Positions 51,791 through 64,000 of a stretch of DNA of 64,000 nucleotides are shown here, piece by piece. Numbering within the stretch: the stretch's first letter is position 1; every line of letters begins with the position of its first letter. A program made the position numbers and the translations under genes. The notes under the pieces are model-generated. The model saw only the letters and a list, made by a program, of their open reading frames with translations. It had not been told where the DNA came from and did not search any database. Source of the stretch: Rosa chinensis (Eukaryota; Streptophyta; Magnoliopsida; Rosales; Rosaceae); NCBI RefSeq assembly GCF_002994745.2, contig NC_037090.1:24727501-24791500 (forward strand), given 5' to 3'.

Positions 51791-52755
51791 AGAATCGAGA
51801 AATTGAGGCGTCCATCTCTTCAAGTCTCACAGTCCAATTTGCAACCATCGAAAGGGAGAAGAGGGAGAAGACTTGGGTGCCCAAATCAAATTTTTTTTTT
51901 TTTTAAATGGGGGAAGAAGGCCTAGGAGGAAAGAAAAAAAGAAAAGAAAAAATTAAAGTTTTATCGGGGGGGGGGGGGGGGGCAATAGATTTTTTGAATT
52001 GATGTAATCTCCTCGTTTTTTTTTCTTTAATCAAAGTTTTAGTTATCTAATTTTAGGAAGATTAGTTTCTATTTCAGTAAACGAAACGTCTATTGAGGGG
52101 CAATAAACGTCTATTAGGAGGCAATAAACCTTTCCGGCGACCTATGATATCTCCGACGACCTCTTTGGGAACCTCCGGTGAGATTTTCAGAAAAGTCCTG
52201 TGGGCGGTGGCCGGTGAGTGGAATCCGGCGAAAGTTGGCTGGAATCATGTGATTGGTGACCGGAATACGACGACCGGTGATGGGGCTCCGGCGACGTCTC
52301 CTATGGTTTCTCTCTCTTCCCATTTTTTCTCTCTCTCTCTCTCTAAGTAACAAAGGGGTGAGGGTAAAATAGTCTCAAAAAAAAAAAAAAAAACTTAATG
52401 AGGTATTAGGGAAGACTTTCTTAGAGTGTTTTGGGTAAGGGAGAATTTAAAAAAAAAAACTTAATGGGGAAAGTGGGAAAAAAATCACTAAAAATGGGGT
52501 AAATGGACAAAGTCCCATGTACATATATATAAATGGGCCCAGTCTTGTCCACCCAAATAACTCGAACTTGCCGGGCCGGAAAAAGCCCGTAAGGCCCTGG
52601 GCCTATGGGTGGGCCTGGGCTTTGAGTTTTAAGAGAAAACTCTGTCCTCCCCGCCTCGGTCTGAAAATATGAACAAAAATGTTGTGGTCATGTCCGGCCT
52701 GCCGAAGCCCATTGATTTTGTGCAGCCTTGGCCAATGATGACCCTTAGGTACATG

Positions 52756-53285
52756 TAATGAACAAAGGAAATGCCATCAACATATTTTTTATTATAGGAA
52801 CAAAGGAGAAGTATTTTTGTACTTTTAATTTGATTACAACAAGATGTTTGTTCATATAGGTGTATACACACACATCGCAATATGAATTTTTGATTTTTTT
52901 GTTGTGATAGTCCAATCTGCATGGTGAGATATTGTCAACTTTAGACCCCACCTGTAAGGATTTATTTTTGGGCTTCCACCTGAAAACTAGTCATAATATG
53001 ATTATGTGAGTCTGCAATTATAAAACAATTCACCACTTTCCCTCACCAAGGCAATGCGGAATGTAGTATACAAAGTATACTGCCATTGCCTGTAGCATCC
53101 GCCCATACAAAAATGAACAAAAACAAAAAAACAAAAAAAAATCTTGATTGCAAATGCATGATCCCAAAAATAATGAAACACCTCCCAGTTCAATCTGGGT
53201 GGTTGCCTCTAGGTTTTCTTAGTGATGGTTCACCGATATTTGTGTTTGGCTCCAAAACCAGTTGGCTTGCAAACTGTCTCTTTTG
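52756..53285. other. spacer, no gene seen
   Basis: AT-rich DNA right of the large hAT. No coding signal. Confidence 0.5.
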
Positions 53286-53289
53286 AGAG

Positions 53290-53935
53290 TGTGCGCGGGC
53301 GTGCCAGCACCGTGGGGTGCAGTGGTCGGGGGAGTCCCTTGACCTGACTTCCTCTTCAAGCGTTGTGGACGAGGAGAGCACCAACCTCGCCACAAGGTTC
53401 TTCTCTAGCCTTCCAAGAAAGGACTTCTTGCCTTACAGATAAGGACTTTGGATGTGATCTCTTCGCTTCACCGAATCGATACTCAACGTTGAAAGCTGAG
53501 CAGAGCAATCACTAGGAAGTTTGGAGAAAGCATGGGTTTTGCTAAAGCGTGACTTTAGCTTCGCTGGGTTGCGAGGGCGTTACCCTTGCTTCGCTGGTTG
53601 TATCGATGGCAGTGGCACTAACAGTCGGCTCGCGGGGAGACTAGGACTGGAAGCACGGTCGCCGGGTTGATCTGGTGATGCTGACAGTCGGCTCGCAGGG
53701 AGACTAGGACTGACGCGCGGTCACCGGGTTTCAACGAGGTTGAAGGTTTGCTCCGGGGAGGCTTTGTAATCGCTGGGATTGATTGATTCGATAGAGCTCC
53801 TTGTTCTGTCCTTGAACCCTAGTATTTATACCTAGGGCTTCGAATGTTCCTTGCTATAGAAGGATTATTGATTGAAGTTTCCTATTAAATCTCTGCTACT
53901 TGACTCCAATAAGGTTTCGTTTTCCTTATGGATTA
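53290..53935 (+). repeat. LTR-retroelement remnant with internal tandem repeat
   Basis: GC-richer than its flanks. Aligns in inverted orientation with 44460-45000. It includes two copies, 63 bp apart, of a unit beginning acagtcggctcgc (53621 and 53684), and paired gctaaagcgtgactttagcttcgctgg blocks. No coding frames; likely LTR or leader sequence. Confidence 0.6.
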
Positions 53936-56133
53936 CGAAATGGGCGAAGCTGTAACCCAAACCCAAGCAGGCTTATTTTTGGGCCGCATGTATCGGCACG
54001 CTGTGCTAAATCCACTAAAGGATCTTACCAAAATTACTTTTGGGCTCAAACAATTTGATAGTAGAAAAGGCATATTTCTCTCTAGTCTTTCGAAGGGCAG
54101 CATCGATGAACTTGTTCGTTGGCTGTCTCTAGCACCAATGGCTTTAAGCCTTCTGTTCATGTCTATCATTAGTGTGGACAATGATGTTGGTGCAACCTCT
54201 AGCAGGTTGCATTTCTGTAATGATGATGGTGGATGAGGAATGCAATCTACTTTTTCAGTGGATCAGGGATAGGTCACAGTGAGATGAACATGCTTTAGTC
54301 AGGTTCGTTGCGAGTCTGATATCTCAGGTGGCGATGTGGTCTCTAGTTGTTATGGGTTTTGGCCGAGTGAGGCAACTTTGCTGGGTTCTTCAGTGTATAT
54401 CACGATCAATGCTGGCTTTTATTGACAATTTATCGTGGTTAGTTCCTTGTAGGCTGTGGTATGGGACTATGGGTTGAATTAGGTTTGTCACTCGGTCGGT
54501 TCGAATTGGTTATAGATCTTACCAGCTTCAAAACCAAAACTTTCAGTTTCAAAATGGAGCTACCAATTACCAACCAAAATTTTGGTATTTAATCATAGCT
54601 ACCAAATTTGGTATTTCGTTTTCGGTATTACAAACTTTACAATAAGTATCTCTTTGTAATATAAATTAGAATGAACAATATTAAATTTTTTAATTTGATA
54701 AATTGTCGAAACATTTGTATTCATCTACTTATTTGATTATAGCTCTCCAATGTACATATGACATCAAGTTTTAGTCATTTTCAATAAAACTAATTATATA
54801 ATAATCTTTTATCAAGTTACTTAAAATACATGTACTATTAATTAATCTAGTATCAGTAATAATGTTAATACTGTTATGAAAATGATTATGTTTATAATTC
54901 TGAATATACATGTATATGTATTGAAAACTAGAGTATATATACCTAGTATTTAGATAATCGGTAGATTCAGAATTTACCAAAACCAAACAAACTTTTTTTT
55001 TTTTTTTTTGTAATATTCATTTTGGTTTTATCGGTTTCTACTACCAAAAAGTCGGTTTACCAAACCTAAAATATTAGTTGGTATTCGGTCGATTTGATAA
55101 TTACCAAACCAAATGGCAGCCTTTGGTTAAATGGTTAAATGGTTCCTTTTGCGACAGGTATTGGGACGGTGATGTTGTTGGGCATGTCTGCAACAACTTG
55201 AATTGAAAGTGACAGTCCAATAGGGCTGGGAACTAGGGTTCAGCTGGATTTTTTGGTAATTTATTTCAATAGAAGGATGTACACATTCATGTTTGCTTCT
55301 TGTACCACAATTGAGTGTCTTGAAGATGGTGAGCATCATATTTGTGTGGGTAATGATCAAAAGGTCCTCCTAGTCTGGTAGTTAAGGATATTGTTTTTCT
55401 TTCAATAAGTATATTACTCTCTGGAAAAATTCTTATGTACGTCAGGCGTACCAAACACGTGGTACGCTTAACCAATCACACACTAGAAATTTTTTGCTTT
55501 ATTTCAAAACTACCCTTACTTTTTAATAGTGAAATATCTAAAATATTCTTTTGCTGGGCACTGATTGGACAGCCACACCGCCACGTAGTGCGGCTGCCCA
55601 ACACAAGACTTTCTCTACTCTCTAACCCAAATGGGTGTTATTTGCTAGGGTTTATTTCCGTTTTTCAAACCAAATAGAGAAAGGAGATGTCTCCTACCGG
55701 TGCGTTCATCACGAGATTTTGGTGTCACCCACTGGTGCGTGATCGTCTCAAGGTGGATCTGGGTTGGCCTACTAGTGTGTTCAATTTGAGACTTACGTTC
55801 GCAACGTCTGTTAATGGCCAAGTTTTTGACACCTTGGCTACCTTCAACAGAATCATCTCTTATTGGTGTTGGAAAGTCTCTTTTTGCACTCAATTTGTTA
55901 GGTGTCCTAATTACAATTGTGGTTTCACTATAATGTCTACCACTCGGTTAACTTACACAATACATTATTCGATGCATTTTGGTATATGAATCATTTTCTT
56001 GTCACTTTTAAATGTAGATGTGCCTATACATCTTGCTTTAATTTTCTTTTTTGCATCTATTTATTGTATCTCTCGGTTTTATTCAATATATAGACTCGTT
56101 TTTTCCTTTAAAAAAAAAATTCTGTGTCTAACA
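53936..56133. other. gene-poor repeat-like stretch
   Basis: 54440-55120 is rich in ttggtaattacc-type words at both ends and may be a decayed hAT-like element. 55560-56110 may be another truncated LINE, ending in an A run (56110-56119). No gene is supported. Confidence 0.35.
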
Positions 56134-56400
56134 ATTTTTTTTTTTTTTTTTTGAAATGAACAATAAAGGTACCCTCAAGCCTTAACTTATAATAAAACTG
56201 TGAAATACAAAAAGATCATTGTGCTTATATACTGCATTACAATAATCATTAAAAGAACGTGTTGAAATAATATCAGGAGAACTCTCTTTCTTAGGGAACT
56301 TGACTTTCCCATCATGTTTGTGCATTTGTTGGTGAATGTTATACTTATTTTGCGCAACCCCACATACGGCTGGGAGAGAAGTTTAAGTCCATGCATTTAG
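56134..56400 (-). mobile_element. LINE 3' fragment related to 19820-20063
   Basis: Begins with a T run (minus-strand poly(A)) and shares ctcaagcctta, actgtg-aatacaaa, attacaataa and gaaataatatcag with the fragment in the copia 3' LTR. Right border and target duplication not found. Confidence 0.55.
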
Positions 56401-57449
56401 TAGGCCATAGTACGTGGCTTAAAAATTGATCATTCATGTTTCATTACCAATTGCAATGCTCTCCTCTCTCTGGCATTCTCATCTAGTGGTCCTCAACATA
56501 CAATATAGGAATAGGTCTTGAGTTTTTATCCTCTTTAGCACCACTTCCTCCACACATAAACCTGCTCGACTTTTTCTCTCCAATATTATGAACTAGTGTG
56601 GTAGGACACTAGGGCCCTTGATGGAGAGCTTTCCTACCCAAAAACTTATAACCGGCCGAAAGATCCAACTTTTAATCAAATCTAGTACACAACGATAACT
56701 CGTTATAGAAACACAAACACTATGCCCCTAATAATTAGTTCCCGATAGTAGCACTTCTAGGTTTCAGATAACACATTTGTTTTCAAGAGATTTCCTAGTT
56801 TACTTTGAAAAGGAAGTTGGAACAGTTGTAGTCAATTCTCATCTGCTGTTGGGAGATGGGCTAATGGTTCCCTATTATGAATCAAAAATGTCTACCCTAT
56901 TATGAATCGAAAATGTCTAGACTCTACCGCATTATGTATTATAGTACTATAGTAAAGCACAAATGCTAGTTAAGATCAAATGTTTAATTATTTACCAACC
57001 GAAATAATTTTACAGTGACTCCTAAAGTGACACCCTCCCTGGTGTATTGTGTACTAGAAGTGATTTGCTCCTTATGCGTACAGAAAGTGGACACATGTTA
57101 CATTGCAATTTGCTTGAAAGAAAGCACAAGAAGTAGAGCACCTCTCAGTAAGTCGCAACCAAACATGTGTGTTGCCAAGTAATGTCTTGGCAAAGCCCAC
57201 ATTAAATTAGTTAAAAATAAAAATATTTAAGACCATCCAACATGTTGCACGTTCTTAAACAGTTTGATTAAAACGGAAAAGCAAGCAATCAAAAGCATGC
57301 ACCCGTATTTCCTATTCTTGTGTTAAAGAAAGAAAGAAAAAAGTAAGTCCTTTCGATAATTGCGGTTGTAATTTTGTACACCTTATTTAAGTAACTTTTA
57401 CCTGATATACCACAATTCTACTGTCCTAATCATCTTGTTATGACAAACT
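56401..57449. other. 3' flank of RMC1, no gene seen
   Basis: Spacer and presumed 3' untranslated region of the minus-strand gene. No coding signal. Confidence 0.5.
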
Positions 57450-60400
57450 TTAAGCAGCAATGTATGAGTTCATCTCACTGAGAATGCGGTAGTAAGTGTT
57501 GTGATCTGATGTGTCTCTGAAGCCAGGAATGAAGTCTGTAAAGAATCTAAGGACAGCAGCTAAATGCTGTGAATCATTGGAGATAAATGCTGCCTCAAGA
57601 AACAGTGAAGCTCTGACGGTATTGACCTGAATATTTTAAAGATAAAGAGTCAAGAATTCTGAAAACGTGTGTGAAAACGAAGAACTTCTCCTTTCAGCAA
57701 AATTAGTGAGGAAATTGATTTGGCAGGGGAAACCTAATTGATAAAAAGAAGAAAGAAGAAACAGGTATACAGCATGGAAAATGATGCACCAATAATGAGA
57801 ATCATCTTCCCATATTTTCAAGAAAGGCAGCTTTTACTACTACAAAAAGGAACACTTTGTAGCATCAATCACTAAAAGCAACTTAACGGGTTTACCAGTC
57901 ATAACATCAAGCATAAGGGGTGGTTGGAAGAGAAACACAGCAAGATCCAGGTAAATTAAAAAGAAGATGCAAAGATCTAAAAAAAAAAAGGAAAAAGGAA
58001 GAAAAGAAAATTTTTTCCTCAAATTCCAATGCGGGAATTACCTTATACTTCCGTGCATACCGTAATGCTTCAAGGTAATATCCCTCTTGCACTAGTAACA
58101 GTACATAGTCCTCATGTAAAGAGAGCTGCCTTAGCATATCCAAACCCAACTTCCTTGTCCGGGAATTCTGACGGCCAGACTCTAGGAGCTGCATCGCTAC
58201 TTCTTTAGAAGGTTCAAGAATCTGCTATGAAAGAATTTTCACTGTCAACACCAAATCAAGCAAAAACAGCACAATATTCCAAGCACGGAATTATAAAAGG
58301 AACGTATGCGGACACCTTGTTTAAGACAAACAGCCCAAGTTCTGCATATCGCTCACTGCGCGCTAGTAATTGGATGGTCAGGACATAAAGATTAGGACGG
58401 ACTTCAACCTTTTCCAAATTAGCACTGCAACAGAAAAACAAATAAATAAAGAAAAGAACTGTGAGCATTCCCTATTCTTTTCAGATATAAAGACTTTAAT
58501 TCCTTGGCTGTCACAAACCAGTCTTGTTCCTCCCCCCCCTCCCCTCTTATGATTGGAAAAGAAAAAATAAAAAAAGGACTTGTTCCCCATGGTTACAAAG
58601 CCAGCAACTGTTAAAACTTGACATGAACATGATTCACAAGGATTTGATGCTCTCATTGAGATTAACGAGAGGGGGAGAGAAACTATGGTTTCAAATTCAA
58701 TATTCCCTATTCATGTATGCCAAAATAGTTGGCACCATGACCATTTTTTAGAGAAAAGTCAAAATCAAATCACTAATTATATCGCTGATCAACTGAGTTA
58801 CCCCCAATAATCTACTAAAATCACCATAAAATATCAAAGAATTAAAGGATAATTGTTCTTGGGTCCTCTACTATCCATCACAAACTTAATATACATATGA
58901 AAAGGAGTTGCACCTTTTTGCACCATTTTACTGTAATACAAAATTAACCTGCCTTAGTAGAAACACTTAGCCAGCTGATCAAACTCTAGGTGCTTTACCC
59001 CTCAATTTAAATCAATCACCTTTCCATGAACAAAGCCTTACCCCTGAACTCATTAAAACTGTTTAGACCAACAAACAATGCATATCAGGCCAAGACTCTT
59101 TACCCAGGCCCAGTATTGCGATTCAAGGCCCAGAATCATATAACAGGGTATAAAAGTATGGCATACCTGCGAAGAAACTCAACAATGATAGCAACCAAGT
59201 AAGAAGGTTCTCCAACCATCTCTTCCTCTACAGGAGCAAACACAAAACTGTACATTTCATCAGGTGAAATTGCAGGAGAGGTAAGTTGAGACTCCTGCTG
59301 CTCAGAAAGATTAGCATCCAATGGGTTGTTCACCAATGAAGACCGAGCTTCAGATACAGAAGTTTCAGCACCGGTTAACTTCCCTCTGTCTATTTTACTA
59401 TCAAAGAAGCTAGCATCCTCCTCAGAGTCCGAATTTGAAAAGGTTAAAAATCTATTAGGCGATTCACTGTCCACTCCGGCAGAAGATTCATACTTGATGG
59501 ATTTTCCAATTGCATCTACTCTACTGGCAGATGAATCAGCACTTAACTTGGGACCAGTTGTGTGTGGCATGCCAGAAGGTAATGTCTTCCCAGCTTTGGT
59601 TCCCTTAAGATAATTTCCTGTCTTAATAGAGTGAGAATAAGAGGAAACTAAAACATCTATTGCCCTAGCAACTGTGGACACAGGTCTCCGTTCTAGAATA
59701 ACAGTGCGTGCTATTGACAAGCACAACTGCTTAGCCTGAAAAGGAAGTGGATAAAGCATCATCATAAGTAAATAAGTATATTAGACAAGGCCAGAGGACG
59801 CCACAAGAAAATGATACCATTCCACTGAAAATTCAAACCAAAAGAACTTTCCTTTTGACATCAGTAACAGTATATACTTAAAAAACTGGTTTTGTAATCA
59901 TGAATGAGCCCACAAAAAGAAAAATACTAAAAGAATCAAGTAAAATAATAATCATACTGAAGCAAATAGAGAGTTCTACCTTACTGGCCTCTAACTTTCG
60001 CCGCTGCAAGAATTCTAGAACTGATGGTACTTCTGAGCTACTGGCAGAAATTGCCTGCAAGCATAAACACAGAGAGAGAGATTAGTGCAAGAAAAACAAT
60101 TTTCCTTTGTTTCTTTTCTTTCTTATTACGATGTAATGCACGAAGAACATTCTTGTTAATAAATGATGCAGCAGAGAATGAAAGGAAACTTGCCTCAAGA
60201 TCTAAATGGATCTTCCATAAGAGTTGATTAGAAACAGAAAATATGAGGTCAGGTACAAGAAATGTCCAGTCATCTCCATAGATGATTGCTTCATGATCAC
60301 TTATATTCACTTCTGAACTTTCAGTATCTTCCCTATTTGATCGCAGCGAAGAAGAATTGGACCTGGGGAAACCCCTGAATAGTAAAGGCAGTGGTGCAGA

Positions 60401-63400
60401 TATGGGAGCTCGAGAATCAGCATAAATATCATACAGTATAACAACCTTCGCATCAACTTGATGCACAAGCAGTACATTATCAACCACACTCACAGCAACC
60501 TTGCTTGAATAAATAGGCAAAGAACCCTGCAATGTAGGACATAATTATGCAGAAGAATTACACACTTTGTATTATAAATAAAAATTGAATAGAAATCATA
60601 TGAACCTAAGGTTTACTCATAAATGCACTGAAACCATCTCTCACAAATATCACTCAAACCAGACCTAACAGTAGTTATATCAAAAGAGTTCCAACAATGA
60701 GATCCAGTCACAAAGAATTTTTTTTTCTTTTGCAAATCCTTCAACCTGGGAGCTTTTGGGATCTTTATTTATCTGTAATACTATCAAAAGAACAGCTGTC
60801 CTCATTCATAACCAAGAACATGAACATTAATAACCTCAGAGTAAAACAGTTTACTCATCAGGACGGAAACGTCAAAACAGAAGTGCTATAACAAAAGAAA
60901 AGCTACACCAAAACTCACTCAAATTACCCACTTCCAGAACCATAGGGTGTGTGACATTTTTGAGTTTTAGTAAATGAGAACACTTCATTACAATAGATTG
61001 ACAAGAAGGCCAGCTCAAGTTGCGGAGTAGCAGAAACAAGACAACTAATGGGAAATAATATAAAAGAAACCCCCTTATAACGAACAACAGTTTACACTTG
61101 CAATTCATCTCTTAATCAGTTCAAAACCATACACATCAGGAGTATTCCTCTAGTAATTTACACTTGCTAGCATCCTTAATCCAAATATCAATAAAATGGA
61201 TATATACAAAATACTTATCAAAAAGCAACAACAAATGAATGTCTAAGGTCTAATGGATACATGGAATATCTAAGGTACATCAGTCATCAGGTGCAATATA
61301 GATACAGCTCACTATAACAAAATCATGCTACAACCAATTGTTTGAAAAAAAATTCAAACCAGTGAACCGAAAGATTTTAAAGACAGAATGAACACAAAAG
61401 TTACCTGTTGTACCACCACATCGCGGTAAAACCTATAAGAATGGAGGAGCATTGCAATCCTATCAACTTGCAGGCAATATATTCTACCATAGCTGAAAAA
61501 GGAAAGCCAGACTAAATTTTGATTGTAATTTGCAAAATAAAATAGAACAAGGGAAAGAATATGATAAAAGCATACACAGTGACAATGAAAATATCTTCAG
61601 CAGCTAGGACGGGCTTATTGTTAGCCTCGGATTTAGCCATTGCCATCTCAAACTTTGGCAAACGAATAATCCCTGCAGATGAAAGCTAAGACAAGAAGTA
61701 GTAAATTTGTCAGACTATGTTAACAAAATGCACAGGATGCCATTACAAGCAACCAAAATCAATAACCAAGTTCAACAAAACAATTATGTCGTATAACACC
61801 AGAGAATATACACTAAGAGGGAAAGAATAAAACCTTTTGTTCTAGGAAAAAAAATGAAACCTATATGCAACATTTCTCAACTGTATGATGTATGGAGACT
61901 TAAAAGTTCATAATGATGTATAATTGCTTGCACATAAATTATAAATATTGTCAACTAAAAAGAATCGAAAAAGCATCTCTTTGATCACTTGTGGTTTTTT
62001 TCTTTTCTTTCGAGAAGAAACAGCTTTTTATTGAAGAAACAGAAAGCACAATGCAAAGAAGCGGACAAGAAGTCCACAGAGAAAACTAAAATAAGACAGC
62101 TAGAGCAATAGACTTGAATTAAGTGAATATTACAAATTGAAGAGTGCTGCTTAAGAAAGACCAAAAATAAATAAATAAATAAATAGCTGCCATGTAGATG
62201 TAAGTTAGAAGGCGGTAAAACGGTATGAGACACCATTCCTTAAACTGTGTATTTGCGTTTCATTATTATACCAGATGCTTCGGAGGAATACAAGTACTGT
62301 GTGTTGTCTTTTTTCTCCAATGCAGCTACTATTCATTGACTTGGTCATTCGCCAAGACATTATACTATATTAGATATAAAGCTTAAAAGAAAGTACAAAG
62401 TGTGTGAGATTTGATATAATCTGGTGTATATTTAAGGAAAATAGATTTAGGGAATTGCTTTTGTATTTCTCAAAGATTTCCACAAATGGAGCAGACAAGG
62501 GCAGTACTTTTAAATAAACAACTGAAGCTATCTAAAATCCAATATGTGAAAAGAAAAGAAAAGAAAAAAAAGAGAGGAAAATCTTCTACTGTTCTTTAAC
62601 ATATGCTTCCAAGAACATAAGATGGCTATGCCAAACCATTTGAAATCAATTTCCCAGGAGACAATAGGAATTAGTTCCACATTTTTTTAAAACACCAAGA
62701 AAAAGAGCAACTTAAAGTATTTGAAAAACATTAACCGTGAGAACAGCTGTACACATACCTGAAAACCGGTAAAGGTTTTGCACTGCATTCCAGAAGCAAG
62801 AAGAACCAGGCGACTTTCATGTGTATAAACATACCAATTGACATTCAGTTTTCTTGTCTCAACCAATTGAAGTGATTTTGACTCCGAATTGTAAGCAAAT
62901 AAGTCCAGCCCACTGAGATTGAACTCCAGATTAGTAATGTGAGCTTATTTGGCACAAAAGAAAATATAAAAGAGAAAAGATAGGAAAAAAATGAAGTGTT
63001 TAAAGTTATCCTAAAGATGATTGCACTAGAGAGGTTTTTAACATGCTCGATATCCTGTCCATTCAATCCCAAGCTTGAGATAACACCCAACCCCAACCCC
63101 ACCTTCCGCCCTAAAGTCCATGGCATGAGGTCACAACGAATAAAAGTTTTCCTAACCATGCAGGGTCTGTGTGTGAGACCCCTGCCCAATATGCTTCCCA
63201 AAAAAAAGAGAAGTCATAATTTCGCTCAAACATCAAATAGATATTGAACACACTAATAAATACAGATTTCTAGTAATGTAATCATAATATTTACATGACG
63301 TGATTCAACAGGATCTCGTTACCTGGTCTTTACAAAAACAATATCACACAAGGGACAATCTGTCCAAAAGAACCCCAGTATACTCTCCGACTCAGACTTG

Positions 63401-63940
63401 CACCTCTGACTAAATGTTTCTCCACTTCCTCTATCCCAAAATTGTATCTCCTGATCAGATCTTTGGACTGCTATAAACTTCAAGTCTAAGGAATATCGAA
63501 TAGATACGATGGGCCCTTCGGTAAGTGAATCAGAGGTAGGAGCAACCATAGGATCAAAAGGAACAGTTTTCCAACAGAAGACCTATAAAAAAATAAAAAA
63601 ATAAAATTAAAGGCAGGATAAGGAAAATAGAAAAAGATTAGGATCAATTGGAATGGAATTACAAACTTTTATGTATTTTATACAAAGATTAATACATATT
63701 TCTCATTTTCTTGAAGAAAAAAAATGAAAACAAAAGGGTTCATGAACTTTAAGTCTTTAACCACAATCATACCTGATCTGATGCTGGGGAAAGCAGCAAC
63801 TTATTTCCATCATCGTAAAATAAACCCCTAGATCCAGGTACATTGCATCTTAGGGGAAGATATGGAATATAAACATGTGATAGAGCACCAGACCCACTCA
63901 AACCACTACTAAGCTGTGAACTTGATGCTTTTCCAGACAT
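57450..63940 (-). CDS. RMC1: RMC1 (regulator of MON1-CCZ1; Mic1-domain protein), 11 exons
   Basis: Minus-strand exons, in coding order: 63940-63773, 63582-63323, 62912-62759, 61685-61576, 61492-61405, 60526-60194, 60054-59980, 59735-59167, 58424-58316, 58221-58042, 57626-57450. They join in phase into 740 codons plus TAA. The start MSGKASSSQLSSG and the early GSRGLFYDDGNKL are characteristic. Residues to about 370 form the N-terminal beta-propeller-like part (EIQFWDRGSGETFSQRC, FFWTDCPLCDIVF). About 565-735 is the helical Mic1 domain (PNLYVLTIQLLARSERY, KLGLDMLRQLSLHEDYVLL, QHLAAVLRFFTDFIPGF). In other eukaryotes RMC1 binds the MON1-CCZ1 exchange factor that activates Rab7 on late endosomes, so a vacuolar trafficking role is inferred. 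An acidic Ser-rich linker (about 470-530) is poorly conserved. Intron 6 has a GC donor (GAG|gcaagt). Only 60 bp upstream of the ATG are in the window. Confidence 0.95.
61985..62225 (-). mobile_element. LINE-tail-like insertion in RMC1 intron 3
   Basis: A T-rich run (61988-62012) followed by agctttttattgaagaaac, then non-coding DNA ending near an (AAAT)n tract (62167-62184). This resembles a truncated LINE 3' end in antisense to the plus strand. No duplication was found. Confidence 0.35.
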
Positions 63941-64000
63941 AGTATTAATCAGTATTCAGACTTTTAAATAGTAACGGAAGATTTCACAAGTAGTGCTGCA

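Larger units (their letters stand above)
51161..52517 (+). mobile_element. Pack-MULE carrying phospholipase D sequence, 1357 bp
   Basis: The left end GGGTCCTTGACCGAAAGCAC matches the left end of the 13303-14901 element (GGGATCTTGACCC...GCACC). The right end, read as GGGACTTTGTCCATTTACC, matches that element's right end. The duplication is atatacata/atgtacata, 8 of 9 identical. In order: left end, (CT)n (51272-51364), PLD-derived sequence, a G-rich motif zone, and a right third nearly collinear with the other element. It has entered the large hAT. Confidence 0.9.
47119..52747. mobile_element. hAT element inflated to 5.6 kb by nested insertions
   Basis: The left end TAGGGGTCATCATC and the reverse complement of the right end, TAAGGGTCATCATTGGCC, are flanked by a perfect 8-bp duplication, ggtacatg (47111-47118, 52748-52755). 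Subterminal GGCCCGGGC-like sequence aligns along the hAT at 1893-2400. Once a 3-kb solo LTR (47257-50298) and a Pack-MULE (51161-52517) are removed, the element is about 1.2 kb with no transposase. Confidence 0.9.

Noticed and set aside
54440..55120. hAT-like element with ttggtaattacc ends
   Set aside because: Ends are too degenerate and no target duplication was found; mentioned only under the spacer.
57636..58022. Extra exon between RMC1 exons 10 and 11
   Set aside because: Exon 10 joins exon 11 in phase (KYK to VNTVRASLFLEAAF) and no frame-preserving exon with both splice sites was seen.
58378..58656. 92-codon minus-strand frame upstream of RMC1 exon 9
   Set aside because: Intronic; the spliced frame excludes it.
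62845..63201. 118-codon minus-strand frame
   Set aside because: Mostly intron 2 of RMC1; only its C-terminal end overlaps exon 3, in a different reading frame.

Overview
This is a nuclear DNA window from a plant, most likely a woody or rosaceous-type eudicot. The evidence is U2-type introns, a plant-type C2H2 factor with the QALGGH core, Ty1/copia and Ty3/gypsy retroelements with an initiator-Met primer site, many Mutator-like, hAT and Harbinger-like elements, and long CT, TA and CA microsatellites. The family-level placement is a guess. Gene density is low: three intact protein genes in 64 kb, with the rest being layered transposable elements and AT-rich spacer.

Layout. 1-4.4 kb is an element-rich flank: a hAT with an 8-bp target-site duplication (TSD), a Harbinger-like element with a hAT nested in it, a decayed hAT, and a Pack-MULE with an unidentified gene fragment. 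5.2-9.36 kb (+) is a six-exon gene for a 158-aa CxxC and membrane-segment protein of unknown function. 13.2-20.1 kb is a degenerate copia element; its 5' LTR is split by a Pack-MULE carrying the first exon of the R-SNARE gene YKT6, and its 3' LTR is split by a LINE fragment. About 22-26.3 kb is a gypsy element with a broken gag-pol that ends inside integrase. 29.5-30.3 kb (-) is a single-exon zinc-finger regulator of the GIS/ZFP clade. 31.9-33.8 kb holds two abutting MULEs, and 39.4-40.5 kb a MULE with another inside it. 47.1-52.75 kb is one hAT that contains a 3-kb solo LTR (itself holding another hAT) and a second Pack-MULE carrying phospholipase D C2-domain sequence. 57.45-63.94 kb (-) is an 11-exon gene for the plant RMC1 (regulator of MON1-CCZ1, Mic1 domain) protein, apparently complete at 740 aa.

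The three host genes do not form a pathway that I can see. The most interesting part is the transposon biology. At least eight MULE-type elements are present, six of them with perfect 9-10 bp TSDs. Two Pack-MULEs share the same ends and a repeated G-rich subterminal motif but carry different host gene fragments (YKT6 and PLD). In all three Pack-MULEs with evident cargo, a CT-microsatellite sits between the element end and the cargo. I found no CRISPR array, rRNA, tRNA gene or novel multi-gene system.
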